Positions 1 through 6,927 of a DNA stretch of 8,354 nt are shown in pieces. Each line of letters begins with the position of its first letter. Positions within the stretch are counted from its first letter, which is position 1. Made by a program: the position numbers and the translations under genes. The DNA comes from CAIMMJ01 sp037131955 (GTDB taxonomy: Bacteria; Bacteroidota; Bacteroidia; UBA4408), in contig JBAXQC010000094.1 in NCBI GenBank assembly GCA_037131955.1, forward strand, positions 1 to 8,354, in the 5' to 3' direction. A model generated the notes under the pieces. It made no database searches. It saw only the letters and a list, made by a program, of their open reading frames with translations, and was not told the DNA's origin.

Positions 1-54
1 TTGCTCTTTCAATGTAGTTGATGAAGTATTAACTATTCCTGCGATTCTACACAT
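1..54 (-). CDS. asnB: AsnB-like glutamine-hydrolysing asparagine synthetase / amidotransferase, N-terminal start only (partial)
   Basis: An ATG at 54-52 opens an 18-codon reading frame that runs off the window edge and begins MCRIAGIVNTSS. Cys2 directly after the initiator Met, followed by an (R/G)IAGI block, is the hallmark of class II (Ntn-type) glutamine amidotransferases of the asparagine synthetase B family, where Cys2 becomes the N-terminal nucleophile that releases ammonia from glutamine. The usual third residue is Gly; here it is Arg, a variant I believe occurs in AsnB-like proteins of polysaccharide clusters. The start lies 7 bases after the TGA of the upstream GT4, so it looks co-transcribed. 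By analogy with AsnB-like proteins in O-antigen loci (for example WbpS), it may amidate a sugar acid rather than make free asparagine; this is inference. Only the N-terminus is visible, so the synthetase domain cannot be checked. Confidence 0.75.
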   Translation of the reverse strand, partial: MCRIAGIVNTSSTTLKEQ

Positions 55-61
55 GAGAGCT

Positions 62-1234
62 TCAAATTAGTTGTTGCAATGTTTGAATAACAGTTGAATA
101 ATCATAAATACTTAATAATTCTGAATTCTTTTTTGAACATTCTTTTAATTGTAATTCTGAAAAATTTAAACAATTTTGAATTGAATTTTCTAAGGCTGCA
201 ATATCACCTGTTTTAAATTTGAATCCATTTATTCCATCAAATACTAGGTCATCAGCGCATCCAGTAATATCAGAAACAACTACTGGAACTCCAAAATTCA
301 TTGCCTCATTTACCGATAATCCCCAAGTTTCTCCAATTTCAGAACACATAACAAAAACATTTGCAATAGCATAATAAGCAGGGATTTTTGATTGATTAAT
401 AAATCCCGTTAGTATAACTCGGTCATTCAGTTTATAGGAATTTATCAATGACTCCATTTCTGATTTAAGTTCGCCATCACCTACCATTATTAAAATAGCA
501 TCATTATTAGTTTTAATTGAATTAAAAGCTTGAATAAGGTCAAGGGGTCTTTTTTTGGCTATATATTTTCCAGAAGAAAGTACAATTTTTGAATTTTTAG
601 AAATACCCAAATCAATTTTTAAATTGTTATTTGTATTACTCGAGTATGAATTAAAAAAATCATTATTGACGCAGTAAGGGGCAAATAAAAGTTTTGAAGG
701 AATAACACCTAATTTTTCATAAAATCGCCTATTCTGCTTCCCAATGAAAAGAAAATAATCAATCCTTGAAAATATTAATTTAAGTAGTAAATGCTTGATT
801 TTTGTTTTAGCCTTACTTTTTAACAGTTCTTGATTCCAAGGGGTTTCAGCACGTAGACAAACAGTATGACCAAAAGCTCTAGCAAGAAGTAATGTTAATA
901 TATGAGTAGCATAACCCCATCCATGAATAATGATAACTGACTTTGGCTTTTTTCTTAGATAATTAAAAATGCCAAAGTTTAATAATCCCCAAAAGCCAAT
1001 AGATATCGAAGGTCTACGAGCGTGGTTATGAAGAAATGTATAGTTATAGCCTTCAAGAATGGGGATGTCCCATTTTACCTTTATTCCAAATTCCTGATCA
1101 ATAGCGCCTTTTACAGTTTCATCAGAACAAAAGAGTACTTCCAAATCAATTGAAGTACTTGTACTAATCTTTGTATATAGAGGAGTAAAATACTGTATTG
1201 GATGAGAATTAAGAAAAACTAATGATCTAGACAT
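62..1234 (-). CDS. Glycosyltransferase family 4 (GT-B fold), 390 aa
   Basis: A cytoplasmic, membrane-associated retaining glycosyltransferase predicted to add one sugar to the lipid-linked repeat unit. The N-terminal half has a HPIQYFTPLY block (residues 11-20), as in GT4 enzymes of Bacteroidota polysaccharide clusters, and a HGWGYATH segment (104-111). The C-terminal donor domain shows SSGKYIAKKRP (220-230), with the Lys residues that contact nucleotide diphosphate in this family, VGDGE (251-255), and the EX7E motif with Glu302 and Glu310 (GETWGLSVNEAMNFGVPVV). The end, GFKFKTGD (337-344), is also typical. Length is normal and no frame damage is seen. It starts with ATG at 1234 and overlaps the end of the preceding GT4 by 8 bases; it is followed 7 bases later by the AsnB-like gene. 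No clear Shine-Dalgarno is visible. Donor, acceptor and linkage cannot be read from sequence. Confidence 0.93.
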   Translation of the reverse strand: MSRSLVFLNSHPIQYFTPLYTKISTSTSIDLEVLFCSDETVKGAIDQEFGIKVKWDIPILEGYNYTFLHNHARRPSISIGFWGLLNFGIFNYLRKKPKSVIIIHGWGYATHILTLLLARAFGHTVCLRAETPWNQELLKSKAKTKIKHLLLKLIFSRIDYFLFIGKQNRRFYEKLGVIPSKLLFAPYCVNNDFFNSYSSNTNNNLKIDLGISKNSKIVLSSGKYIAKKRPLDLIQAFNSIKTNNDAILIMVGDGELKSEMESLINSYKLNDRVILTGFINQSKIPAYYAIANVFVMCSEIGETWGLSVNEAMNFGVPVVVSDITGCADDLVFDGINGFKFKTGDIAALENSIQNCLNFSELQLKECSKKNSELLSIYDYSTVIQTLQQLI

Positions 1235-2459
1235 TCGTATTTTCTATAACATCATGAATAATTTTTTCCCATCGATCACCATATGCATCCCAACTGTATT
1301 GTTCGGCTTTTTTTCTTGCAGCCCTGCCCATAATTTCTATTTGAGACGGGTTATCAATAAAAAAGTTGATAGCAATCCTTAAACCTTCCTTATCTCCTGG
1401 TTCAATTATAAAACCTTCTACACCATTTTCAATAATATCTGGGCCAGCAGTGGCAGTTGTTGTGATAACAGGTAGTCCAGAAGCCATCGCTTCTAGAATT
1501 ACCAGACCAAAACCTTCAAAGTAAGAGGGAAAAATAAATACATCATGCTTACGAAGTAAACTAGGCAATTCATTATGAGGTAGTTTTCCAATTATTTCAA
1601 TATTACTTAATTCATAATTTTCATTAATGATAGATTCAATTTTATCATTAATTGATCCAACAATTGATAAATTGGCTTTGGAGTTATCTACTTGCTTAAA
1701 TATATCTAATAATATCGGAATTCCTTTTCGAGCATCTACAATACCTAAAAAAATAAATCTAACTTTTTCAAAAAGTGAAAATGAATCTTTTAAAGGAAAT
1801 TGAAAAAGGTCTACACCATAGGCGTTAATACTGATTTTATCAGCAATAATTCCATTGTCAATTAAAGAATTTCTAGTAAAGCTACTAGCTACAACAATAT
1901 GTGTAGCATTATTTAACTCGTATTGCTCAAAGTCTAAGAAATCCTTTGACTTTGTTTCTAAAGTTTGATTCCAACTAGGATATTCATCGAAAATTTTGGT
2001 ATAAACAATATTTTTTTTAACGCTATGCGCAATTGAGACATCTAGAATATAAGGGATATTAAGCTTTTTACATTTAGTAATCAATATCCAAGAGGAAGTA
2101 TCAAAACCAATTACTACAGATGACTCCTTAAGTAAAGAATCCTTTATGAGGTTTTGGAAATATTGGTTTCTAGAAAAATAACTTGACTCTGAAAAACCTG
2201 AACGGTTTAAATTTTTTAAACTGTTTAATTCATGTCCAGGAAAAACAAGTATCTTATTTTGAGGGATATGCTCAATAATTCTATTAGAAATTTTTCTATA
2301 AATACTAGGAATTAAACTTTTAAGCAGTTTTGAAAAAATGTGTTTTTCAGAACAAACGAACCCAGTGATAAATATTTTTAAAAGATTTTTACGAAAAAGC
2401 TGTTTGGCTAATTGATGAGAATATTGAGTGCCCGGATGTATGAGAAGTACTTTATTCAA
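1227..2459 (-). CDS. Glycosyltransferase family 4 (GT-B fold), 410 aa, TTG start
   Basis: A GT4 glycosyltransferase with an N-terminal acceptor domain and a clear C-terminal donor domain: FLGIVDARKGIPILL (237-251), a VGS turn (267-269), then FIFPSYFEGFGLVILEAMASG with the EX7E pair Glu315 and Glu323, followed by a TATAGPDIIENGVEGF block (335-350) that contacts the nucleotide in this family. The end contains YSWDAYGDRW (388-397), the usual C-terminal helix region. The start codon is TTG (2459-2457). The next codon upstream is CTT, and before that is the TAG that ends the wzy gene in the same frame. There is no Met codon in the first hundred or so residues, so TTG is the only credible start, and the N-terminal strand NKVLLIHPG fits it. 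It begins 3 bases after wzy and overlaps the next GT4 by 8 bases. Substrate specificity is unknown. Confidence 0.92.
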   Translation of the reverse strand: MNKVLLIHPGTQYSHQLAKQLFRKNLLKIFITGFVCSEKHIFSKLLKSLIPSIYRKISNRIIEHIPQNKILVFPGHELNSLKNLNRSGFSESSYFSRNQYFQNLIKDSLLKESSVVIGFDTSSWILITKCKKLNIPYILDVSIAHSVKKNIVYTKIFDEYPSWNQTLETKSKDFLDFEQYELNNATHIVVASSFTRNSLIDNGIIADKISINAYGVDLFQFPLKDSFSLFEKVRFIFLGIVDARKGIPILLDIFKQVDNSKANLSIVGSINDKIESIINENYELSNIEIIGKLPHNELPSLLRKHDVFIFPSYFEGFGLVILEAMASGLPVITTTATAGPDIIENGVEGFIIEPGDKEGLRIAINFFIDNPSQIEIMGRAARKKAEQYSWDAYGDRWEKIIHDVIENTNV

Positions 2460-2462
2460 AAG

Positions 2463-3731
2463 CTAATTATTTATTTTTAAAAGCCCCTCTTTCATTTGAG
2501 TTGAAACTGAATCTAAAAGAATTAATCCAAGTGCAAAGAAGATTGTATTATAAACATTAAAAATAATTTGATATTGATATGCTATTTGTATGAAAAGTAC
2601 GATTTTAAATAACCCAGGAAAGTTTAATTGCTTTAATAATAGAATTGTTAATCCAATTCTGCATATGAGAAGTGTAAATCCACCCTCAAGAACTATTCTA
2701 ATCAACTCACCTTCTACATATCCAAAGTCAGTAACATATTTAGAAATACCAAAAATTGCAATTGCACCTTGATAGCTTGATCCCAATCCAACTCCAAAAA
2801 TTGGATAATTACCTTGAAAATTTATTATGTTTAATAAATCCCAAATGATTCTAAATTGTGTTTCACCGCTTTCTAAGCCTTGAGCACTTCTGAGTTCAAA
2901 ATTATTAAGAGCCATGTTAAACGCTGATAAATATTCATCAATATTAATAAGCGTAATTACTAATAATAAGATTATTAAAGGGAGAATCAATCTGCCAAAG
3001 TTACGAATATTAAAAAATGATTTTTCAAAATAAATTAACATAATTAAAAATATTCCATACCCGTAAGTCGCCCCCCTTGAACCCGAGATAAGATTAGCAT
3101 AAAATCCAAAAAGAACAAAAGCAACTATAATATAAGGTTTATACTTATATTTTATAATTGTCCATATAAAATAATTAAAGAAAATTAGAAAAGAAGTATA
3201 GCCACTTATATATGAAAAAGAACCTGTTACCCGCACTGAATTTCCTACAACGGCAATCGACCCTCCAACTTTTTCGATATCAGCATATGAATTTAATATA
3301 TTATCTGCAGGAAGTTGGTATTGAAGTGTTGCAATAGCAAGTTGAAAAATGATTACCAATAAAATAATTTTATTAATATCTGAAAGATTAAAGTTATTCC
3401 TGTTACTGGTATAATAAAATAATAAAAACCAAAAACTAAAATGAATTAAGATTCCAATTAATCCATGAAATATTGTTTCATTAAGTGGATTAATTGCAAG
3501 TAGAACTAAGACTAACAAATAAATTGATAAATATGATTTGGTAAAAACTTCACGTATTTGAAATGAGTTATTAATAAAATAAATATAAGGCACTAATAAT
3601 TGAAGTGCAAAAATTATGTTTTTTGAAACAGCATCAGTTAAAAACCATTTACGTATAGCACCACTAAAAACAGTAAATAGAAAAATAATTAATAAGTATC
3701 GACTATTAAGTGCAGTAAGCTTTTTATTCAA
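2463..3731 (-). CDS. wzy: O-antigen polymerase (Wzy-like) integral membrane protein, 422 aa, TTG start
   Basis: A very hydrophobic protein with about 11-12 predicted membrane spans (near residues 11-27, 38-53, 67-80, 86-107, 121-139, 172-193, 199-214, 223-235, 247-263, 345-366, 374-390 and 392-407, judged by eye). A large, more polar stretch at about 264-344 would be the main periplasmic loop. It holds motifs of the Wzy/WaaL O-antigen ligase-polymerase family: SGSRG (216-220, Arg219), YPIFGVGLG (309-317), and an acidic segment VEGELIRIVLEGG (339-351) just before the next span. The expected role is to polymerise undecaprenyl-diphosphate-linked repeats in the periplasm; ligase activity (WaaL) is the alternative, but a location among glycosyltransferases favours Wzy. 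The start is TTG at 3731, overlapping the upstream GT4 by 8 bases; the frame is closed by TAA five codons upstream and no early Met exists. It ends with TAG, 3 bases before the next gene. Confidence 0.85.
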   Translation of the reverse strand: MNKKLTALNSRYLLIIFLFTVFSGAIRKWFLTDAVSKNIIFALQLLVPYIYFINNSFQIREVFTKSYLSIYLLVLVLLAINPLNETIFHGLIGILIHFSFWFLLFYYTSNRNNFNLSDINKIILLVIIFQLAIATLQYQLPADNILNSYADIEKVGGSIAVVGNSVRVTGSFSYISGYTSFLIFFNYFIWTIIKYKYKPYIIVAFVLFGFYANLISGSRGATYGYGIFLIMLIYFEKSFFNIRNFGRLILPLIILLLVITLINIDEYLSAFNMALNNFELRSAQGLESGETQFRIIWDLLNIINFQGNYPIFGVGLGSSYQGAIAIFGISKYVTDFGYVEGELIRIVLEGGFTLLICRIGLTILLLKQLNFPGLFKIVLFIQIAYQYQIIFNVYNTIFFALGLILLDSVSTQMKEGLLKINN

Positions 3732-4746
3732 AATAAATGATTTTTAAATAAGATTCTGCCACTTTATCTACAGTATGTAAAGAAAGATAATTATTAAGTT
3801 TACTTAAGTTGTTATCACTACATAAATTTGAATGCAAATATTCAAAAAGTGCATCATCTAATCCGTTTTTACTGTTTATTGAATAAATACTTCCAAATCC
3901 TGCATTTGCTTCTCTAAGACCAGTAGAATCAGAAGTAACAACATTACACCCACAGGCAAAACCTTCTAACACAACAATCCCAAAAGCCTCAGAACCAATT
4001 GAGGGAACTACTAAGCATTTGCTTTTATTCATAATTTTTGCAACTTCATCTTGAGATAATTTTCCAAAAAATGAAATTGAATTATTTAATTCAAGCTTAT
4101 TGATTTCATTTAAAATCAATACTTCTTCTGGCCCAGTACCTACAATAGCTAAAGTTATTGTCTTATCAATAAAAAGCAATTTTTTAAAGGAATTAATTAA
4201 CTCAATACATCCTTTTGAAGAAACCAACCTACCAACAAATAAAAATGTAAATTCTCGATTAAGATTTTGGTTATAAAAGATAGAATCATTATAGCAATTA
4301 TAAATAACCGTTGATTTTACCCATAATGATTTTGCAATATCTTTACTAACTGATATATTTTTTGCTTTTAAAAGAAATAACTGTTTTATGGTGCTCTGTA
4401 AATAATTTTTAATTTCAGGATCATAATATCTGGAATTATGTGAAATGACCCATTTTTTAAAAGGGTTAATAAAGAATAACCAACAACACTTTAATGAGAT
4501 ATTGGGCATAAAAAAAACATCCGCCCATAAATACAACTTAACTAATTTAAATATACTAGGGCTATAAAATACTTTAAAGTTAAATTTTTTCTCTATTGAT
4601 TTTTGAACTTTTGTAATTAAAATAACTTCATTGCCCTTTTTAAAAAAATTATTTGCTAATTGTTCTATTAATATTTCCAGGCCTCCAACTGATGGATAAA
4701 ATAATGGAGTATAGATTAAAATTTTTACTTTGTTTTTAATTTTCAA
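3724..4746 (-). CDS. Glycosyltransferase family 4 (GT-B fold), 340 aa, TTG start
   Basis: A compact but complete GT4 enzyme. The N-terminal glycine loop PSVGGLE (18-24) follows the first strand VKILIYTPLFYP. The donor domain shows FVGRLVSSKG (170-179), the Arg/Lys pair that binds nucleotide phosphates, VGTGPEE (202-208), FFGKLSQDE (226-234), and SIGSEAFGIVVLEGFACG with the EX7E pair Glu253 and Glu261, then TSDSTGLREA (271-280). At 340 residues it is at the short end for GT4, but all core motifs are in order. The start is TTG at 4746, overlapping the previous gene by 11 bases. Upstream codons are ATC, AGC and then a TAA stop, and the first internal Met is near residue 80, inside the fold, so an ATG start is not available. 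It probably acts on the cytoplasmic face, extending the same repeat unit. The sugar it transfers is not predictable. Confidence 0.92.
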   Translation of the reverse strand: MKIKNKVKILIYTPLFYPSVGGLEILIEQLANNFFKKGNEVILITKVQKSIEKKFNFKVFYSPSIFKLVKLYLWADVFFMPNISLKCCWLFFINPFKKWVISHNSRYYDPEIKNYLQSTIKQLFLLKAKNISVSKDIAKSLWVKSTVIYNCYNDSIFYNQNLNREFTFLFVGRLVSSKGCIELINSFKKLLFIDKTITLAIVGTGPEEVLILNEINKLELNNSISFFGKLSQDEVAKIMNKSKCLVVPSIGSEAFGIVVLEGFACGCNVVTSDSTGLREANAGFGSIYSINSKNGLDDALFEYLHSNLCSDNNLSKLNNYLSLHTVDKVAESYLKIIYFE

Positions 4747-5932
4747 GATGCTTTAAAATATTTGAAAAATATTTTTTTGAAATTACTTCCCAATTCAAAT
4801 GTTGCTCGTAAAATTGAATTGCATTCTGCTTAATTTGTTTACTAACATGATCATTTTTCAATAAATATTCAACAGCAGTAGCAATTGACATTGGTGATGA
4901 ATTTTCACAAAACCAAATATTTTTAGCATGAACTAATAGTTCATCAGTCATATCCCCTTGAAATCCTAGAACAAGTTTATTATACTTATACGCAGTAGCA
5001 AGAGATCCACTTTTTAAAGTTGTGCCGCCTCTTTTTTTTGAATCAAGGTAATTGGTATCAATAAAGAAATTACACTCTTTAAAAATATTTTCAACTTCCA
5101 AATCATTACAATATCCAAAAACATCAACACAATCATTTAATTCTAAACGATTAATTTCATTATTAATATAATTTCTATTTTTTTCTGAAATATTTCCTAC
5201 AATTGCTAAACTTACACTAATTGACATTTTTTTTGTCAAATGCTCCACAGCTAAAAGAATAGGGATATAGTCTTTATTTCCAAAACATATAATGGTATTT
5301 TTTTTAATATTTAGATCCGAATACTCTATTTTATCCACTGTCTGGCTTATCGGAATATTAGAGCCAATAAATAATTTACATATTTTCTTATTGCTTTTTA
5401 TTGCATTCATATATAAATCCAATGCTGTAAAAGATACAATTGATCGTTTAGCCAACTTTTGCGCAATTGTAACTTGGAAAATTGCTATTAAATAATTTAA
5501 TGGATTGCCAGAAAGATAATTTCGAGCATATACTTCATGAAAAGTAACTATAAGCGGAGCAGCTACTGATTTATTGAAAACTTTTAATAAATAAAAGGGA
5601 ATCCCTTTTGAATGAAATGAATAAGGTTCATATTGTAAGCAAATTAAATTTGGTTTTAGTAGTTGCATAATCTGAGTGAAATAAGATTTAAGGGTATTAT
5701 CCCAACTTTTAACAATTGCATATACATTAATTTTATTAATTATAGGCGATAATTCATCTAAACTATTGTGATATATAATGTGTTCAGCCGAATGATTATC
5801 AAAGCAATTATAACCAGTTAAGATGTGAATCTCATTTCCCATTTCCAATAATTGATAACTTAAATGATTAACATACTCACCTATTGCGTTGTGATTTGGG
5901 GGAAATTCAGTGCAAATAAATAGCAATCGCAT
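4736..5932 (-). CDS. GT-B / GT4-like glycosyltransferase with atypical donor motif, 398 aa
   Basis: The fold type is visible: strand MRLLFICTEFPP, glycine loop NAIGEYVNHL (15-24), LQYEPYSFHSKG (99-110) as in GT4-like enzymes of polysaccharide clusters, FHEVYA (131-136), ICFGNKDYIPILL (215-227), and a donor-side strand SLAIVGN (241-247) followed by VDVFGYCND (269-277). The region where GT4 enzymes carry EX7E instead reads SKKRGGTTLKSGSLATAYKYN (starting at 298), with Lys/Arg/Ser and no paired Glu. That resembles a divergent GT4-like branch with an RG..L..GSL pattern, but I cannot confirm the subfamily. The gene begins ATG at 5932, overlapping the stop of the GT2 gene by one base (TAATG), which suggests translational coupling, and it has the only SD-like element in the window. 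Eight consecutive A residues encode Lys299-Lys300. Likely a sugar transferase; substrate unknown. Confidence 0.8.
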   Translation of the reverse strand: MRLLFICTEFPPNHNAIGEYVNHLSYQLLEMGNEIHILTGYNCFDNHSAEHIIYHNSLDELSPIINKINVYAIVKSWDNTLKSYFTQIMQLLKPNLICLQYEPYSFHSKGIPFYLLKVFNKSVAAPLIVTFHEVYARNYLSGNPLNYLIAIFQVTIAQKLAKRSIVSFTALDLYMNAIKSNKKICKLFIGSNIPISQTVDKIEYSDLNIKKNTIICFGNKDYIPILLAVEHLTKKMSISVSLAIVGNISEKNRNYINNEINRLELNDCVDVFGYCNDLEVENIFKECNFFIDTNYLDSKKRGGTTLKSGSLATAYKYNKLVLGFQGDMTDELLVHAKNIWFCENSSPMSIATAVEYLLKNDHVSKQIKQNAIQFYEQHLNWEVISKKYFSNILKHLEN

Positions 5933-6924
5933 TATTCCCTTTTGATTAATAATGAAGGTATATTTTCCTTTGCAATTAGACTATTAAGCCAATTAGTATT
6001 TTTTATTATAAAAATTTGAATTAATCGCTTAATACTAGCTACAGGTTGATAAAATTTAATAGATGGAAAAGAATAATCGATTAGCTTATTGCCAATATAT
6101 TCTAAGCTTTGTATTTTATCAGGTGTAAAAAAACAAGCTAAAATATGTTTGTAATCTTTGGGTTCTATTTTTTGGATTTTACTTAAAAATTGTTCTATAT
6201 GGATTTCACTAATTTGTATTGCAGAATAAACAGTAAAAGCATCTACAAACCTATTTTGCAATGAGGCTTTAGCAATTGCTTTTTTATTTTTAAGGAGTGT
6301 ATGGGTTATATTATCATCATGAATAACATAAACAATATTGGGGGCAGGATTAAAAATATATCCGCTATTTAAAATAATAGAACGCCAATAAAATCTATCC
6401 ATACACCAAAGCTGCTTTGCTTTATCAAAATCTATATATTGTATATAGGATTTTCTTCCTACTACACCACTAGCTGGTATATTAATATCTAATAAAAGTT
6501 CAGCAAGATCAATCTCTGATTTTTTTCTATAAGTTAAATCTTTAATTTTGTTTACGTAATATGAATCTTTAAATATACTATTACAAAAGTAGAAACCTAT
6601 GTCTGTATTTTCCAAAAATTGAAGTGCTGTTTGCAAATGATTTTCATGATAATAATTGTCATCCTCAAGAAAAGCAAAATACTCAGTATTGATATTTTTT
6701 AAACAGAATTCCCAATTTTTTTGCATTCCAACATTCGTATCATGACAATGATAAATAATTCTTGTGTCATTAAATTTATTCACTACTGATTTGGTTTCAT
6801 CAGTAGAAGCATTATCGGATATTAAAATTGTAAATTTTTGATGGCTTTGATTTAAAACACTTTTTATTGCTTTTTCCAAAAAAAAAGCCCGATTATAAGT
6901 TGGTATCAAAACAGTAATATGCAT
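5932..6924 (-). CDS. Glycosyltransferase family 2 (GT-A fold), 330 aa
   Basis: An inverting GT-A glycosyltransferase, cytoplasmic or peripheral to the inner membrane. The N-terminus has the classic GT2 opening TVLIPTYNRAFFLEKAIKSV (4-23), then ISDNASTDET (35-44), the nucleotide-binding Asp region, and NVGMQKNW (64-71). The metal-binding DXD-type motif appears as FLEDDN (85-90; Asp88 and Asp89). Further on, PASGVVGRKSY (150-160) and WCMDRFYWRSIILNSGY (from 173), with Asp176 a candidate catalytic base, match the acceptor half of GT2 enzymes. The last 80 or so residues are less conserved. ATG at 6924 follows the rfbE stop after 3 bases, and the stop overlaps the next start by one base. A run of nine T on the coding strand falls in codons 13-16. 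Position directly after rfbE makes it a candidate for transferring the dideoxy sugar, but this is only inference from position. Confidence 0.93.
   Translation of the reverse strand: MHITVLIPTYNRAFFLEKAIKSVLNQSHQKFTILISDNASTDETKSVVNKFNDTRIIYHCHDTNVGMQKNWEFCLKNINTEYFAFLEDDNYYHENHLQTALQFLENTDIGFYFCNSIFKDSYYVNKIKDLTYRKKSEIDLAELLLDINIPASGVVGRKSYIQYIDFDKAKQLWCMDRFYWRSIILNSGYIFNPAPNIVYVIHDDNITHTLLKNKKAIAKASLQNRFVDAFTVYSAIQISEIHIEQFLSKIQKIEPKDYKHILACFFTPDKIQSLEYIGNKLIDYSFPSIKFYQPVASIKRLIQIFIIKNTNWLNSLIAKENIPSLLIKRE
5936..5940 (-). promoter_or_regulatory. Weak Shine-Dalgarno-like AGGGA before the 398-aa GT-B gene
   Basis: On the coding strand the bases before the ATG at 5932 read AAAAGGGAATAATG. The AGGGA core lies within the last codons of the upstream GT2 gene, 3 bases from the start codon. 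The spacing is short for a Shine-Dalgarno element and it may simply encode the Lys-Arg-Glu end of GT2. It is noted because the other starts in the window have no purine-rich match at all. Confidence 0.35.
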
Positions 6925-6927
6925 AAA

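Noticed and set aside
2590..2772. 60-residue plus-strand reading frame opposite wzy
   Set aside because: It lies wholly inside the antisense of a well-supported membrane-protein gene, shows no family motif, and is low-complexity antisense of hydrophobic codons.
5221..5239. TTGACA, seven T, TGTCAA inverted repeat resembling a small terminator, or a -35-like box
   Set aside because: The six-base arms are AT-rich, it lies inside a coding region (codons for HLTKKMS), and no -10 element or open gene start follows. Such short palindromes are expected by chance here.
5292..5495. 67-residue plus-strand hydrophobic reading frame opposite the 398-aa glycosyltransferase
   Set aside because: It is the antisense shadow of a gene with clear GT-B features; no ribosome binding site or recognisable domain supports it.
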